Assembly: GCA_009839745.1 (NCBI GenBank)
Contig: VXPE01000003.1
Coordinates: forward strand, 44,780 to 108,779
Source: Candidatus Poribacteria bacterium
GTDB taxonomy: Bacteria > Poribacteria > WGA-4E > WGA-3G
Length of the DNA stretch: 64,000 nucleotides
Direction: 5' to 3'
Shown here: piece after piece, positions 44,335 through 53,924 of the stretch
Layout: each line of letters starts with the position of its first letter
Position numbering within the stretch: the first letter of the stretch is position 1
Notes under the pieces: model-generated
Databases searched by the model: none
Told to the model about the DNA's origin: nothing
What the model saw: the letters and a program-made list of their open reading frames with translations, nothing else
Position numbers and translations under genes: made by a program

Positions 44335-46572
44335 CTACTGGGGTTCGGGCCAATTCAGGTGACGATGCAGGAACCGGAACGTCTTATCGGAATTAATCTG
44401 ATGCCCACCATCAAAGAATTCGATCTCCGTTCTATCAGCGATTCCCAATTGAACGTAAAGCCGACGGACGACAGCGAATTCGTGTGCGACCCATTCATCT
44501 GGTGCAACACCGTCATCATGTCCACGTTCCACCATAAATGGGCGCGGCGCAATCAATCCCGCCATCTCACCGTAGTTAAAGGTATTTCCTAAATCGAATT
44601 CCGGCATCTCATACTCACCCCCAAACATATAACTGTAGCGAGAATGATAGGTCGCATTTTTGACGATCCATTCGTTGAAATCGGCGGAACAGATGGAACA
44701 GGCGTAGCGTTCGAGCAACGCGGGGACCCGCATCGCGGTTTTGCCGCCGTAGGATAATCCGTAAAAACCGATCCGATCCGCATCAACGAAGGGTTGCTCG
44801 GCAAGCCACTCGAGCGTTCGCTCATGTTGACGGACGATCAACGAAAAAAGCGACCATTTCACCGGATTCGCTTTGCGTTGGATGACCCGGAAGGCATCTT
44901 GACCGATATACGGATTTTGTGGGGCGTAGACGACGAACCCCCTATCTGCTAACTGGGCGGCGTAGGAATGATAAACGGATTCTATTCTCGGATCTGCGGT
45001 ATCCTGGGGTCGTCCCTCTAAGCCGTGTTGACAGACGACAACGGGACGCTGTTCGCCCGGCTGGAGATCGTTCGGAAGGAGCAAGATACCGTAAGCGAAA
45101 ACGTCCTGCCAAACATCAAGGACGACTTCGTAGCCTTTCCAGAGCGGTTCATCATAGAGGCACCGCGTCCTTGGATGGGTAGGCACATCGGGGGGTGGAC
45201 ACTTACCGATAACTTCGTCCCAGAAATAGGCTTTGGCATCGGTACACGTCTCCTCCCACCTTGCGAGCGACGAAGTATCCGTTTTCTCCCAGAAGAACTG
45301 CTGCCGTCGTGTTGCCGCTTCTCTCAAAAAGCGTTGTGATAGATTTACCAGCTGCATAAACTGACGCTGCTGTCGTGCCTCGTCATCAAAATTGTCAACT
45401 GTATCCGAGGAGAGAAGGTAGTGGTTGTCAATATCTACGTTTTCAACACCGAGTCCCGTAAGCAAAGCAGTTAGCGTCTCTTCAGAACCCGGCAATTGAT
45501 CTATAGGAGAAACGAGGTGCAAGGCATCGTCGCTGTCAAGCTGCTGATAAAAATCGTGAGCCCGTTCAAACTCCGACTCTACTGCATGGATCGGTGGTGA
45601 CACCAATTGACCGGGCGCGGCACCGCCACGTCCCTCACGCACTTGTGGTGGACCGGCGATTTCAGGTCCTCGGCTTGTTTCGATAACCAATGGACGCGGC
45701 GCAATAAGGCTCGCAATTTCAGCATCGCCAAATTCGTGTAGCAATCCCCACACATTCCGATAGATGGGTTCCCGCCAGACCTCCTGCCGAGATTGGAAAT
45801 ATCCACTCACGGCTGTCGCTTGAATCCGTGTATCGACTGCTGCGCTGTGGAGCGCAATCAATCCGCCTTCACCGTAACCCATCACACCGATCGGGGCGTC
45901 GGAAAGAGACATCCAGTCCACTAATGACAAGACCTTCTGGACTTCATACCCGATGATATGGCGTCCGAGTTCGAATGCCATCCGATAGATGAATTCGCGG
46001 TGCGGTTGATTCGTCATCGCACCGAGGGTTGGGTTTCCTGAATAGGTATCGTCGCGATTGATGAGAAGTGGGACGACGACACGACATCCTGCTTTCGCCA
46101 AACGTCTTGCAAACTGGGCATTTGCTGGTAATTCATCCGTTACCCCTGCTATCATTTCAGGTGTCCAATCGGCATCGGGCAGTGCAACAATCTGTGCAGT
46201 CATTGGGACGTTATGCTTCGGTTCCAACAAAAGTCCTTCACCCTCTACCTCATCAAAAACCTGCCATCGAACGCGCGAAACAGTGTAATTCTCATCATCT
46301 GTAAGTTGTGCTGCGGTTTTGGTCGTGGCACTATAAATGAGTTCTTCAATGGGTAGCCGTGAATCGCGGCAGCCGATCCGTTTTCGGAGCCGTGCCCGGT
46401 TGGGTTCAACGGACCCAGTATACGCACTGTGTGAACTATAATCTCGATTCCACAAACCCGCCCGCGCCTCGATAGAATCAGCCGTCGCGCGGGAGACATA
46501 CCCATCAAGAGCCTCGACCATCTGTGCGGCAAGATCGCCGTCTAACGTTAAAGGTTCCGTTCCATGTAGCAT
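44335..46572 (-). CDS. Double-domain alpha/beta hydrolase
   Basis: 745 residues with two alpha/beta-hydrolase halves. In the first (about 120-310) the nucleophile elbow reads GYGEGGL (about 232), so the usual Ser is Glu and this half is probably inactive. The second (about 420-745) has GLSYGGKT (Ser near 605), HDDGVAP (acid near 688) and GGHQI (His near 725), a complete triad. Layout and motifs resemble acetyl xylan esterase and dienelactone-hydrolase-like families, and an esterase on plant or algal glycans is plausible. No signal peptide is visible. Its ATG follows directly on the repeat at 46573, which provides AAGGAATAATTAAAA. Confidence 0.8.
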   Translation of the reverse strand: MLHGTEPLTLDGDLAAQMVEALDGYVSRATADSIEARAGLWNRDYSSHSAYTGSVEPNRARLRKRIGCRDSRLPIEELIYSATTKTAAQLTDDENYTVSRVRWQVFDEVEGEGLLLEPKHNVPMTAQIVALPDADWTPEMIAGVTDELPANAQFARRLAKAGCRVVVPLLINRDDTYSGNPTLGAMTNQPHREFIYRMAFELGRHIIGYEVQKVLSLVDWMSLSDAPIGVMGYGEGGLIALHSAAVDTRIQATAVSGYFQSRQEVWREPIYRNVWGLLHEFGDAEIASLIAPRPLVIETSRGPEIAGPPQVREGRGGAAPGQLVSPPIHAVESEFERAHDFYQQLDSDDALHLVSPIDQLPGSEETLTALLTGLGVENVDIDNHYLLSSDTVDNFDDEARQQRQFMQLVNLSQRFLREAATRRQQFFWEKTDTSSLARWEETCTDAKAYFWDEVIGKCPPPDVPTHPRTRCLYDEPLWKGYEVVLDVWQDVFAYGILLLPNDLQPGEQRPVVVCQHGLEGRPQDTADPRIESVYHSYAAQLADRGFVVYAPQNPYIGQDAFRVIQRKANPVKWSLFSLIVRQHERTLEWLAEQPFVDADRIGFYGLSYGGKTAMRVPALLERYACSICSADFNEWIVKNATYHSRYSYMFGGEYEMPEFDLGNTFNYGEMAGLIAPRPFMVERGHDDGVAPDEWVAHEFAVVRRLYVQLGIADRTEIEFFDGGHQINSDKTFRFLHRHLNWPEPQ

Positions 46573-46717
46573 TTTTAATTATTCCTTGCGGTTCGGTCAG
46601 GTCGGTTAGGACTTTCTCGTGCCTTTGCGTATATTCGCCTGCGCCGTTGTTGCAGGCTACAGGTTATGGAATCAAAAGCAGAACAGATCTTAATTATTCC
46701 TTGCGGTTCAGTTATCC
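46573..46717. repeat. Dispersed repeat (CCTTGCGGTTCGGTCA family) with ribosome binding site
   Basis: One unit from 46573 to about 46660 and the start of a second (TTAATTATTCCTTGCGGTTC, about 46692-46712) fill the gap between two leftward genes. The first abuts the start codon of the hydrolase gene. Confidence 0.8.
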
Positions 46718-47905
46718 TTAAATAACGCCGTCTCGTCTTAGCTGCTCCACTTCATCTGCAGACATTTTCAACAGGTCCATCAGGACCTTGGTGGTATGTT
46801 CTCCGAGACTCGGTGCAGGTGCATCCACGTTCCCGGGTGTTTCCGAAAGTTTAATCGGCACGCCCGGTACCTCCACTTCACCCGTGATGTCATGTGCAAT
46901 GCGCGTAATCATTTCGCGCGCCTGCACCTGTGGATGACTGACGACTTTGTCCATTGCATTGATGGGACCACACGGTACACCGATGCCACCAAGCGCGTCA
47001 ATCCAGTCATCCGTCGGACGCTGGGACATAATTTCCGAAAGAATGGGAAACAATTCGTTGTGGTTCTCGGTTCGGTCCGCATTCGTTCGGAACCGTTCAT
47101 CTGAAATGAGCTCATGACGATCGACGTGTTCACAGAACTTTGCCCAGAGGGTATCGTTTCCGAGTGCAATAATGACGTGTCCATCCGCAGAGGCAAACGC
47201 TTCAAAGGGTGTAATTGCTGGGTGTCTCGCACCCAAGGGTTTCGGGGCTTCACCCGTAGCAAAATAACGGACAACAGCGTTTTCTAAGACAGCAACGAGG
47301 CTATCTAACATCGCGACATCGACAAACTGTCCACTCCCAGTTCGATTGCGGTGGTGCAATGCGGAGAGGACTCCGATCGTCGTGAAAAGGGCAGCGGTGA
47401 TGTCGCTAATAGAAGTACCGACACGCACAGGGGGTCCATCGGGTTCACCTGTAATGCTGATGATACCCCCCATGCCTTGGATAATCATGTCATAAGCGCC
47501 CTGCTGTGCGTAGGGACCCGTCTGTCCGAAACCGGAGCACGCGGCATAGATAAGCGATGGATGCTCACCCTTCAATGTGTCGTAGTCCAATCCCAATTTT
47601 TGCATCGTTCCCGGACGGAAGTTCTCAACGAGGATATCGGTCTGCTTCAATAGCTGCTTGAATATCGCCTGTCCACGCTCGGTTTTAAGGTTGAGTGTCA
47701 CGCTCTGCTTTCCACGATTTACGCTCATGAAATAGAGGCTGAACCCGTTTTTGAAGGGACCGAAATTTCGGGATTCGTCTCCTGTGCCGGGCTGCTCAAT
47801 CTTGAGAACCTCTGCCCCGAGATCGCCAAGGAGCATCGTTGCATAGGGACCAGCGAGAACTCGGGTTAAATCCAAAACCTTCATGCCATCAAGGGGACCT
47901 GCCAT
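46718..47905 (-). CDS. Family III CoA-transferase (CaiB/BaiF)
   Basis: 395 residues, full length. It moves CoA between carboxylic acids in the cytosol. The N-terminus KVLDLTRVLAGPYATMLLGDLGAEVLKIE is diagnostic in its DL(T/S)R..AGP part. The catalytic Asp is expected in the QGAYDMIIQGMGG segment. AGGAGAGATAATCG precedes the ATG. The donor and acceptor acids are not known. It lies 20 bp after purC on the same strand, although the two functions are unrelated. Confidence 0.93.
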   Translation of the reverse strand: MAGPLDGMKVLDLTRVLAGPYATMLLGDLGAEVLKIEQPGTGDESRNFGPFKNGFSLYFMSVNRGKQSVTLNLKTERGQAIFKQLLKQTDILVENFRPGTMQKLGLDYDTLKGEHPSLIYAACSGFGQTGPYAQQGAYDMIIQGMGGIISITGEPDGPPVRVGTSISDITAALFTTIGVLSALHHRNRTGSGQFVDVAMLDSLVAVLENAVVRYFATGEAPKPLGARHPAITPFEAFASADGHVIIALGNDTLWAKFCEHVDRHELISDERFRTNADRTENHNELFPILSEIMSQRPTDDWIDALGGIGVPCGPINAMDKVVSHPQVQAREMITRIAHDITGEVEVPGVPIKLSETPGNVDAPAPSLGEHTTKVLMDLLKMSADEVEQLRRDGVI

Positions 47906-47925
47906 CGATTATCTCTCCTATGTGC

Positions 47926-48819
47926 TTACAATTCCTCACCGGCGATGAGGCGATACGCCTCGCGGTATTTCTCGCTTGTTTTGGAGATAACAGTCTCGGG
48001 CAGTTCAGGTGCGGGCGGTTGTTTGTTCCAACCGATTTCGGAAAGGTAATCTCTCACGAACTGTTTGTCAAAACTCTGCTGCGGTTGACCGGGTTCATAG
48101 AGGTCTGCGGGCCAGAACCGAGAAGAGTCCGGCGTGAAGACCTCATCAATGACGATGAGTTTACCGTCGCGTTGCCCGAATTCAAACTTGGTATCACAGA
48201 GAATAATCCCAGTATTTTCGGCGTGTTCACTGGCGGCTCTGAAAAGGGCAAAACTCGCTTCAATCAACTGATCTGTCAGTTCGCTACCGACCTCGTTACG
48301 CATCTCCTCAATGGAGATCGGTTCGTCATGCTCTCCCTGTTCGGCTTTGGTCGTTGGGGTGAACAGCAGTTCGGGGAGCCGGTCAGATTCTTGGAGTCCG
48401 TCGGGTAGTTTCTGACCACAAATTTCTCCCGTCTTCTGATAGGAGGACCAACCGGAACCTGCGAGGTATCCACGCACGACACACTCAACATCAACGCGAT
48501 CGGCTTTACGGACGAGCATAGAGCGTCCTTCAAGAAGTTCTGCATCGGGTTGTAAAGCGTCGGGATACTCTTCGACATCCGTTGAAATGAGATGGTTGTC
48601 GGCGACGGATTCGGTGTACTTGAACCAGAATTTGGACAAGCCGGTTAAGACCTTCCCTTTATCTGGAATGCCGTTCGGCAGAACAACATCAAAGGCGGAA
48701 ATCCGATCCGTGGAAATGATGAGAAGTTCGTCCCCGAGGTCATAGAGATCTCGGACTTTTCCGCGATGGGCAGGTGTATAATTCGTTAAGTCTGTAGACG
48801 TGATAACGTTCTGAGACAT
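47926..48819 (-). CDS. purC: Phosphoribosylaminoimidazole-succinocarboxamide synthase
   Basis: 297 residues, like the longer yeast-type SAICAR synthetases. It joins CAIR and aspartate using ATP in purine synthesis. Key motifs are HRGKVRDLYDLGDELLIISTDRISAFDV (ATP part GKVRD), VECVVRGYLAGSGW, CDTKFEFG and DEVFTPDSSRFWP. The start at 48819 is chosen because AAGGAGAAACAAAAT precedes it; the frame is open to 48852. Other pur genes are not in the window. Confidence 0.95.
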   Translation of the reverse strand: MSQNVITSTDLTNYTPAHRGKVRDLYDLGDELLIISTDRISAFDVVLPNGIPDKGKVLTGLSKFWFKYTESVADNHLISTDVEEYPDALQPDAELLEGRSMLVRKADRVDVECVVRGYLAGSGWSSYQKTGEICGQKLPDGLQESDRLPELLFTPTTKAEQGEHDEPISIEEMRNEVGSELTDQLIEASFALFRAASEHAENTGIILCDTKFEFGQRDGKLIVIDEVFTPDSSRFWPADLYEPGQPQQSFDKQFVRDYLSEIGWNKQPPAPELPETVISKTSEKYREAYRLIAGEEL

Positions 48820-48840
48820 ATTTTGTTTCTCCTTATATTG

Positions 48841-48930
48841 GTTGTCGGTCATCGGTTATCAGTTGTCGGTTAAGAGGTTTTCGTTCAACAGCCTCTTTTG
48901 TAACCGATAACCGTTTATCGAAAACCTATG
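48841..48930. repeat. Inverted repeat of the TTATCGGTTA family
   Basis: The arms ATCGGTTATCAGTTGTCGG and TAACCGATAACCG flank a central AAGAGG/CCTCTT pair. It lies between purC and a TPR lipoprotein gene and could act as a terminator for the latter. Confidence 0.65.
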
Positions 48931-48952
48931 TAGCAGGCAGACTGATAACCCT

Positions 48953-49555
48953 TTATTCTTTGAGTAAATCTTGTAGCACGATGGCTGTCCGATTCGTCGT
49001 TTCAATTTGAAGTGCCTGGTTTACTTCCTGTTTTGCAGACGTATCTTCACCGAGATAATAGTAACACGCCGCCTTAAGCACATAGAGTTCGGCTTTGGAA
49101 CGATAGTCGTGCCGGAAAAGGTATTGGGCATCCCCCTGTAGCGCATTATCAACCGCTCGAATAGCAGATCGGAAATCGCTTGTATCTTTGTGACGCAAAA
49201 AGAGCAGATTCGCAAGTCCGACCCATGCGTCTGCATTTGACGGATCGAGTTGCACGGCGTTTTGGAAGGCTTCTTGTGCCAGAGGTGAATTTAATGATAG
49301 ACTGAGATGACTCCATCCCACGCCGTTATACGCATCTGCCAGATTTTCATCAAAGTTAACTGCGCGCTCAAAGCTGAGCAATGCCTGTGCATAGTTCCGC
49401 GATTCATAGGAACGCCATCCCCGCTCCATGTGATTCAACGCGGTTGACGTATTTGGATCGGGATCGCTGGAACAACCGATCAGCATCAGGAAGCAAAAGG
49501 CGAGTAGAATTGCGCATATAATATGAGACCTCGTTTTGAACGGAACAGGATGCAT
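48953..49555 (-). CDS. TPR lipoprotein
   Basis: 200 residues with a lipoprotein signal (FLMLIGCSS, lipobox Cys near residue 28) and about three tetratricopeptide repeats (YAQALLSFERAVNFDEN, AQEAFQNAVQLDPSNADAW, AKQEVNQALQIETTN). It is probably anchored in the outer or inner membrane as a protein-interaction scaffold. AAGGAAACGTAAG precedes the ATG. A MITE-like element lies 16 bp upstream. Confidence 0.85.
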   Translation of the reverse strand: MHPVPFKTRSHIICAILLAFCFLMLIGCSSDPDPNTSTALNHMERGWRSYESRNYAQALLSFERAVNFDENLADAYNGVGWSHLSLSLNSPLAQEAFQNAVQLDPSNADAWVGLANLLFLRHKDTSDFRSAIRAVDNALQGDAQYLFRHDYRSKAELYVLKAACYYYLGEDTSAKQEVNQALQIETTNRTAIVLQDLLKE

Positions 49556-49571
49556 CTTACGTTTCCTTTTT

Positions 49572-49651
49572 TATAGTAAAGTCCATTACTGTAGCGTAGA
49601 CTGTTCGTCTGCGTGCTAAAGAAGTCCAACTTATTTTTCGACTTTACTATA
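49572..49651. mobile_element. MITE-like element, TATAGTAAA family
   Basis: An 80-bp non-coding element with inverted ends TATAGTAAAGTC and GACTTTACTATA, and an inner GTAGCGTAGACTGTTCGTC palindrome. Relatives are at 53009-53036 (half), 53822-53924 and 57258-57376. Confidence 0.7.
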
Positions 49652-49681
49652 ATTATGCCTTTACGTCTCCGCAAGGTAAAA

Positions 49682-52600
49682 TTAAAAATCGGATTTGAGC
49701 GTTGTCAAGAGCGGGCTTCGAAGTGCCACAGTAACCGCAACGGCATTTGCAATTATACCAAAACCGAAGATGAAAAGCAAGGTAATTGTGAGGGAAAACC
49801 ACGGAAAGGGAGGGAGATGTCCCTGCGAAGCGAAAATCGAGGCGAGTCCAGCGACAATCCCGATAAACATTCCACTAACGAGAAGGAAACTACTTTCAAG
49901 GAAAAGCATCCACGAGAGTAACCGCCGTCCGAAACCGAAGGCACGCAGGGTCGCCAATTCGCCACGACGTTCGATGATATTTCTAAACAGCACCAGTGCC
50001 AGCCCGAAGGTGCCGAGCAGCACCCCTAAACCACCGAGGCTTTGAAAAGTGGAGATATAGGTATTTTCAACCGCTCGATAACTCGCCAAACGCGCTGCGG
50101 CAGACGCAAGATCAAAACCGTAGTCTCCTAACGTTTTCTCTAAGACTTGCGCGGTCTCCTCCCGCAAAGCAGGCGGTGTTTTGATGAGAAAAAATTGGTA
50201 TCCGCTTTGGCTGGGGAAATACTTCGTGAAATTGGATTCAGAAATAATCAACTGGCTTTGGAAGAGACTGTTCACAACCGTCTCAAGTTCGAGATGGAGG
50301 GGTGTGCCAAATTCATCTTGGACGATGAAATCGTCGTCCGGGTCGTGATGCAAGATCCAACGGAGCGACTTTTCATCCCCGATCGCAGGAATTTTGCCGC
50401 TTTCAGTGGACATCAGATACAAACCGACCCAAGGGTCTTTGCCTATCATCGCATCAGAAGCTCCCAGAATTTGCGGTTTCTGGGGCTGGTAGAGATTCAG
50501 GCAACTGACATCTTCACCCGGCAGGACACGAAACGGAATCACCTCCGATGCACTTAGTAACCCAGAGGCTTTATCGGAAAAACCGAGTTCAAACCTACCG
50601 TCCGGGGTATTTAGGTTATGGTGTAAAGGAAGGGCGGACTCAGCGACAAAGGCGTATTCTGTCTCTGGTGGGGCATCGTGCCGATTCGCACCCACGGCGA
50701 CGATGATACAGCAGGCGATACTGATGGTGGTAACACAGGTCTTGCTCCGTCCGGGTTGTCGAGCTGCGTTTCTTATAGCAAATCGGGTCCTGTTCAACTG
50801 TTTCGGTATATTCTGAGATTTCAACCATTTATCGAATGCTTCTGCCCCAATACCGATAATGAGCAGTGCGACAAACAGTAGGCTCACCACAGGCTGCTCT
50901 ATCCATATACCTACGCCGAGTCCAATCACAGCCGCCAACCAGCGAAGGTATCTCATTTTCTTTGCTCTATATTCGTGTGTTAGCGTCGTATCAACAAAAT
51001 CGGTTTTACCTGCGAGGAGCGAAACGGTAGAAGCCCTTCCGAATTTATGAACAGTCAAGCGGATGGAGAGCATCACAACAGATAGTGAGATAACCGCGCC
51101 AATGAGCAGGCTCCATATACTGACGTGAAGTTCCATAAACGGGGTTCCGATGGCAGGTAGCCACCACGTTTGCAACCCATATATCATCAATTGTGCATAC
51201 CCAATCGCGAGCAGACACCCGCATAGACTCCCGATACCGGCGATAATGACACCTTCATAAAGGAACTGACGGCGAATCTGAGTGAGCGGATAACCGATGG
51301 CTTGTAAAATACCAATTTCACGCGATCTTTGCTCTACACCGATACGGAAAAGCATCCCCACCAACAAGGCGACAGCAATTATGATAAAGGCACTCAGACT
51401 GCTAAAGAGCATTCCGAAATCTGTTGCGCCGGTGGCGGCTTGCAGTCCATCAGCTTGAAGCGCCAAGAATCGGAATCCCATCCCTTCGGGTTGAATCTTT
51501 TTGAGGAATTCGGTTTCAAAAAGCGTGCGTGTTGCTTGAAGACTTGCGTTTGGCGCGATACCGAACCGAATCGCGGTGAGATCGCCGAATCGGTTTTTCC
51601 AAAGTTGCTGACCGGTTTCGAGCGGAATAAACGCTTTCGGTGTTGCGCCGTATTCATCCCAATACACTTCGTCTTTACTGCGAATCAAGGAATAATCGAG
51701 CGGGAATGGGGATTCCCACTCGGACATATCAGCGGTATCATGGATACCGGGAAAAGTTGGGATGAGGTCTCTATCGGCGGTGATACCTTCAATTGGCAAA
51801 ATTCCATGCAACAGGAAAGACGCCGTTTCTGTGATGTATTCTTCTCCTGCTCCAACGCGATAGTATGTTATGCTGATTTGGTCTCCGATTTCTACGCCAA
51901 GGTCGGTCGCCGCCCATGTATTGAGGATTATTTTAAACTTTCCTTGCGGAGAAACAACGGCGTTTGGGAGTGGAGAGTTTCCCGTGTTCGAGTCGCCCTC
52001 CATTTCATTACGGGCTTGGTTTTCGTCTTCGGTAGCATTTTTGTTAAGAAGTTCAAAAAACTCCGCATCATCAACGGGAAGTGCGACAATTGTCGAATAT
52101 GGAACCGTATTCGCCTTAGCAGAGATTGTATTCGCGAGATAGGTGAGTGTCGGGAGCGTTGGAATGCCGTTTTCAGCAGCGATGGTGAGTGCGAGGTCAG
52201 AAAAGATCGGTTTCAGGAGATACTGCTGACTTTGGAGATCAAAGTGAGTGCCGCGTTCTTGAATCTCCAAGTCGAGTGCGTCCATGTGCACTGCGAGATC
52301 GTCAGACGAAATCGGAATTGCCTCCGCTGTAAACAGGGCGTTTATCCGATCCTCTTGTCCAAGCACCCTTTGTAAAACCGGGAGCGCGATGAAAGCATTC
52401 AACGGCAGACTTTGATGGGCGCGAAGGCTAAATCTGCCAGCGTTCTCAGTAGGCACAATCTCACTGACAATCAAGCGTAGACTTTGGATAGCCTCGGAGG
52501 TATCGCGTTCGCCGAGGAGGAATTCTGGATGGATGTCAGCGGCTTGCGGGACATTTACGAGGAGTGTATCCCCTACGTTGACGTTCAGCTCGCGCTGGAG

Positions 52601-53002
52601 TGCCTCGTTGATGACAATGGGATTGAAGGTTTGTGCCGCGGTTTTGTTCAGGCGTGGGGGAGCACTGCCTTCCCAAAAGGTGAAGAAACTTTCATGAACA
52701 CCGAGGATGTTCACCTTCGAGGCTCGCGTCTGCGTTTGCGGCGCGACGACTGTCCCGTTCAGCAGGATTGCTGAGACTGTGTTCTGTCGGTTTAGGACAT
52801 CTGGTGGAAAAAAACGGTCAGCAAGCAGGGCATGTTGGATTGTGCCGAGTCGTTCCTTTGTTAAGCCACGCAGACTTCCTTTGACGGAATCCCCGACGAT
52901 CAATGCCCCTGCAAGGACACCGGTTGCCACAGCCGTGCAGAGTGCGACGATGAAATGTATCCGCCAAAAATATTTGAAAGACCCTAAAGAGAATCTATGC
53001 AT
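49682..53002 (-). CDS. FtsX/MacB-type ABC transporter permease
   Basis: 1106 residues from the ATG at 53002. The frame extends to 53053, but that part is translated from half a MITE. An N-terminal membrane helix (FIVALCTAVATGVLAGALIVG) is followed by a large extracytoplasmic domain. Then come a three-helix FtsX domain (about 540-670, with EQRSREIGILQAIGYPLTQI), more helices, a second periplasmic part and a final FtsX domain (about 990-1106, with ERRGELATLRAFGFGRRLL). This is the layout of LolCE/MacB-like exporters that move lipoproteins or peptides away from the inner membrane. The ATPase gene lies 104 bp upstream. Confidence 0.88.
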   Translation of the reverse strand: MHRFSLGSFKYFWRIHFIVALCTAVATGVLAGALIVGDSVKGSLRGLTKERLGTIQHALLADRFFPPDVLNRQNTVSAILLNGTVVAPQTQTRASKVNILGVHESFFTFWEGSAPPRLNKTAAQTFNPIVINEALQRELNVNVGDTLLVNVPQAADIHPEFLLGERDTSEAIQSLRLIVSEIVPTENAGRFSLRAHQSLPLNAFIALPVLQRVLGQEDRINALFTAEAIPISSDDLAVHMDALDLEIQERGTHFDLQSQQYLLKPIFSDLALTIAAENGIPTLPTLTYLANTISAKANTVPYSTIVALPVDDAEFFELLNKNATEDENQARNEMEGDSNTGNSPLPNAVVSPQGKFKIILNTWAATDLGVEIGDQISITYYRVGAGEEYITETASFLLHGILPIEGITADRDLIPTFPGIHDTADMSEWESPFPLDYSLIRSKDEVYWDEYGATPKAFIPLETGQQLWKNRFGDLTAIRFGIAPNASLQATRTLFETEFLKKIQPEGMGFRFLALQADGLQAATGATDFGMLFSSLSAFIIIAVALLVGMLFRIGVEQRSREIGILQAIGYPLTQIRRQFLYEGVIIAGIGSLCGCLLAIGYAQLMIYGLQTWWLPAIGTPFMELHVSIWSLLIGAVISLSVVMLSIRLTVHKFGRASTVSLLAGKTDFVDTTLTHEYRAKKMRYLRWLAAVIGLGVGIWIEQPVVSLLFVALLIIGIGAEAFDKWLKSQNIPKQLNRTRFAIRNAARQPGRSKTCVTTISIACCIIVAVGANRHDAPPETEYAFVAESALPLHHNLNTPDGRFELGFSDKASGLLSASEVIPFRVLPGEDVSCLNLYQPQKPQILGASDAMIGKDPWVGLYLMSTESGKIPAIGDEKSLRWILHHDPDDDFIVQDEFGTPLHLELETVVNSLFQSQLIISESNFTKYFPSQSGYQFFLIKTPPALREETAQVLEKTLGDYGFDLASAAARLASYRAVENTYISTFQSLGGLGVLLGTFGLALVLFRNIIERRGELATLRAFGFGRRLLSWMLFLESSFLLVSGMFIGIVAGLASIFASQGHLPPFPWFSLTITLLFIFGFGIIANAVAVTVALRSPLLTTLKSDF

Positions 53003-53008
53003 AGCCTT

Positions 53009-53036
53009 TATAGTAAAGTTTAGAATTAATTGGACA
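53009..53036. mobile_element. Half of a TATAGTAAA-family MITE
   Basis: TATAGTAAAGTTTAGAATTA and GGACA match the ends of the elements at 53822 and 57376, but no second end is present. It lies in the leader of the FtsX-type permease gene. Confidence 0.6.
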
Positions 53037-53106
53037 CCCACCTTGCAGTCCATTCATCCGCTTCTTCCATTCATCCATTCCCGCTTAACTGAAAACTGAT
53101 AACCTC

Positions 53107-53754
53107 TTAAACCATTCTTCCATTTGAAAGCTGCAGGTGTTGTTGAAAACGTGGGACGAGTGCGAGGTTGTGCGTGACGACGATGAGTATATTCTGCTCC
53201 ACGCCGTGTAGTTCAAAAAGCAGATCAGCGATAGTCTCTGAAGTAGCAGTATCCAAATTTCCGGTCGGCTCATCACAGAGAAGAATATCCGGTTGATTCA
53301 TGAGTGCGCGAGCGATCGCAACCCGTTGCCGTTCTCCGCCCGAAAGCTCAGGGGGTCGATGCGTTGTCCGATGCGAAAGCTCAACTCGTTCGAGGAGTTC
53401 GTATGCCCGTTCGGTGGCATCAGATCCGTGATCGGAGACGAGTGTCGGTATAAGGACATTTTCAAGCACGGAATATTGTGGAAGCAGATGATGCTCTTGA
53501 AATACGAATCCGATGACAACATTTCGATATCGCGCCAGTTCAGGCTCAGAGAGGTTAAATGGATCGGTGTTGTTAATCTCGACCTGTCCGATAGAAGGTT
53601 TTTCTAAGGTGCCGATGATGTGAAGAAGCGTGCTTTTGCCGGAGCCAGAAGGTCCCGTAATGGCAACGGACGTGCCACTCGTGAAACTAAAGGAAATATC
53701 GCGTAGGACCTCGAGTGTCGCATAAGCTTTGGATATATTGGAGACTTTCAGCAT
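53107..53754 (-). CDS. ABC ATPase, LolD/MacB type
   Basis: 215 residues. Walker A GPSGSGKST, Q-loop FVFQEHHLLP, signature LSGGERQR, Walker B ILLCDEPTGNLD and the H-loop VVTHN are all present. The family powers FtsX-like permeases in lipoprotein release or macrolide/peptide export. AAGGGAGCATAAATAAA precedes the ATG, and the permease follows after 104 bp. In the Walker B box a Cys stands next to the Asp (LLCDEP), a common variant. The two genes form one transporter. Confidence 0.93.
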   Translation of the reverse strand: MLKVSNISKAYATLEVLRDISFSFTSGTSVAITGPSGSGKSTLLHIIGTLEKPSIGQVEINNTDPFNLSEPELARYRNVVIGFVFQEHHLLPQYSVLENVLIPTLVSDHGSDATERAYELLERVELSHRTTHRPPELSGGERQRVAIARALMNQPDILLCDEPTGNLDTATSETIADLLFELHGVEQNILIVVTHNLALVPRFQQHLQLSNGRMV

Positions 53755-53821
53755 TTTATTTATGCTCCCTTAGGTTACGCTGCATAAAGCAGACGCACAT
53801 TGTTTCTCCGCAAGGAACAAT

Positions 53822-53924
53822 TATAGTAAAGTTTAGAATTAATAGGACATCCTGTGCCGGTTCGGTTAGGAAACCGAACCTACCGGGGGCGGAAAGTGTC
53901 CATTTATTTTTCGGATCCACTATA
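53822..53924. mobile_element. MITE-like element overlapping a gene end
   Basis: 103 bp with ends TATAGTAAAG and (C)ACTATA and inner GGACAT/TGTCCA arms. It encloses a GGTTCGGTTAGGAAACCGAACC palindrome. Its right end encodes the last residues and stop codon of the thioesterase gene. Confidence 0.7.

Noticed and set aside
51329..52375. Rightward frame of 348 residues
   Set aside because: Antisense to the FtsX-type permease, which has continuous family similarity.
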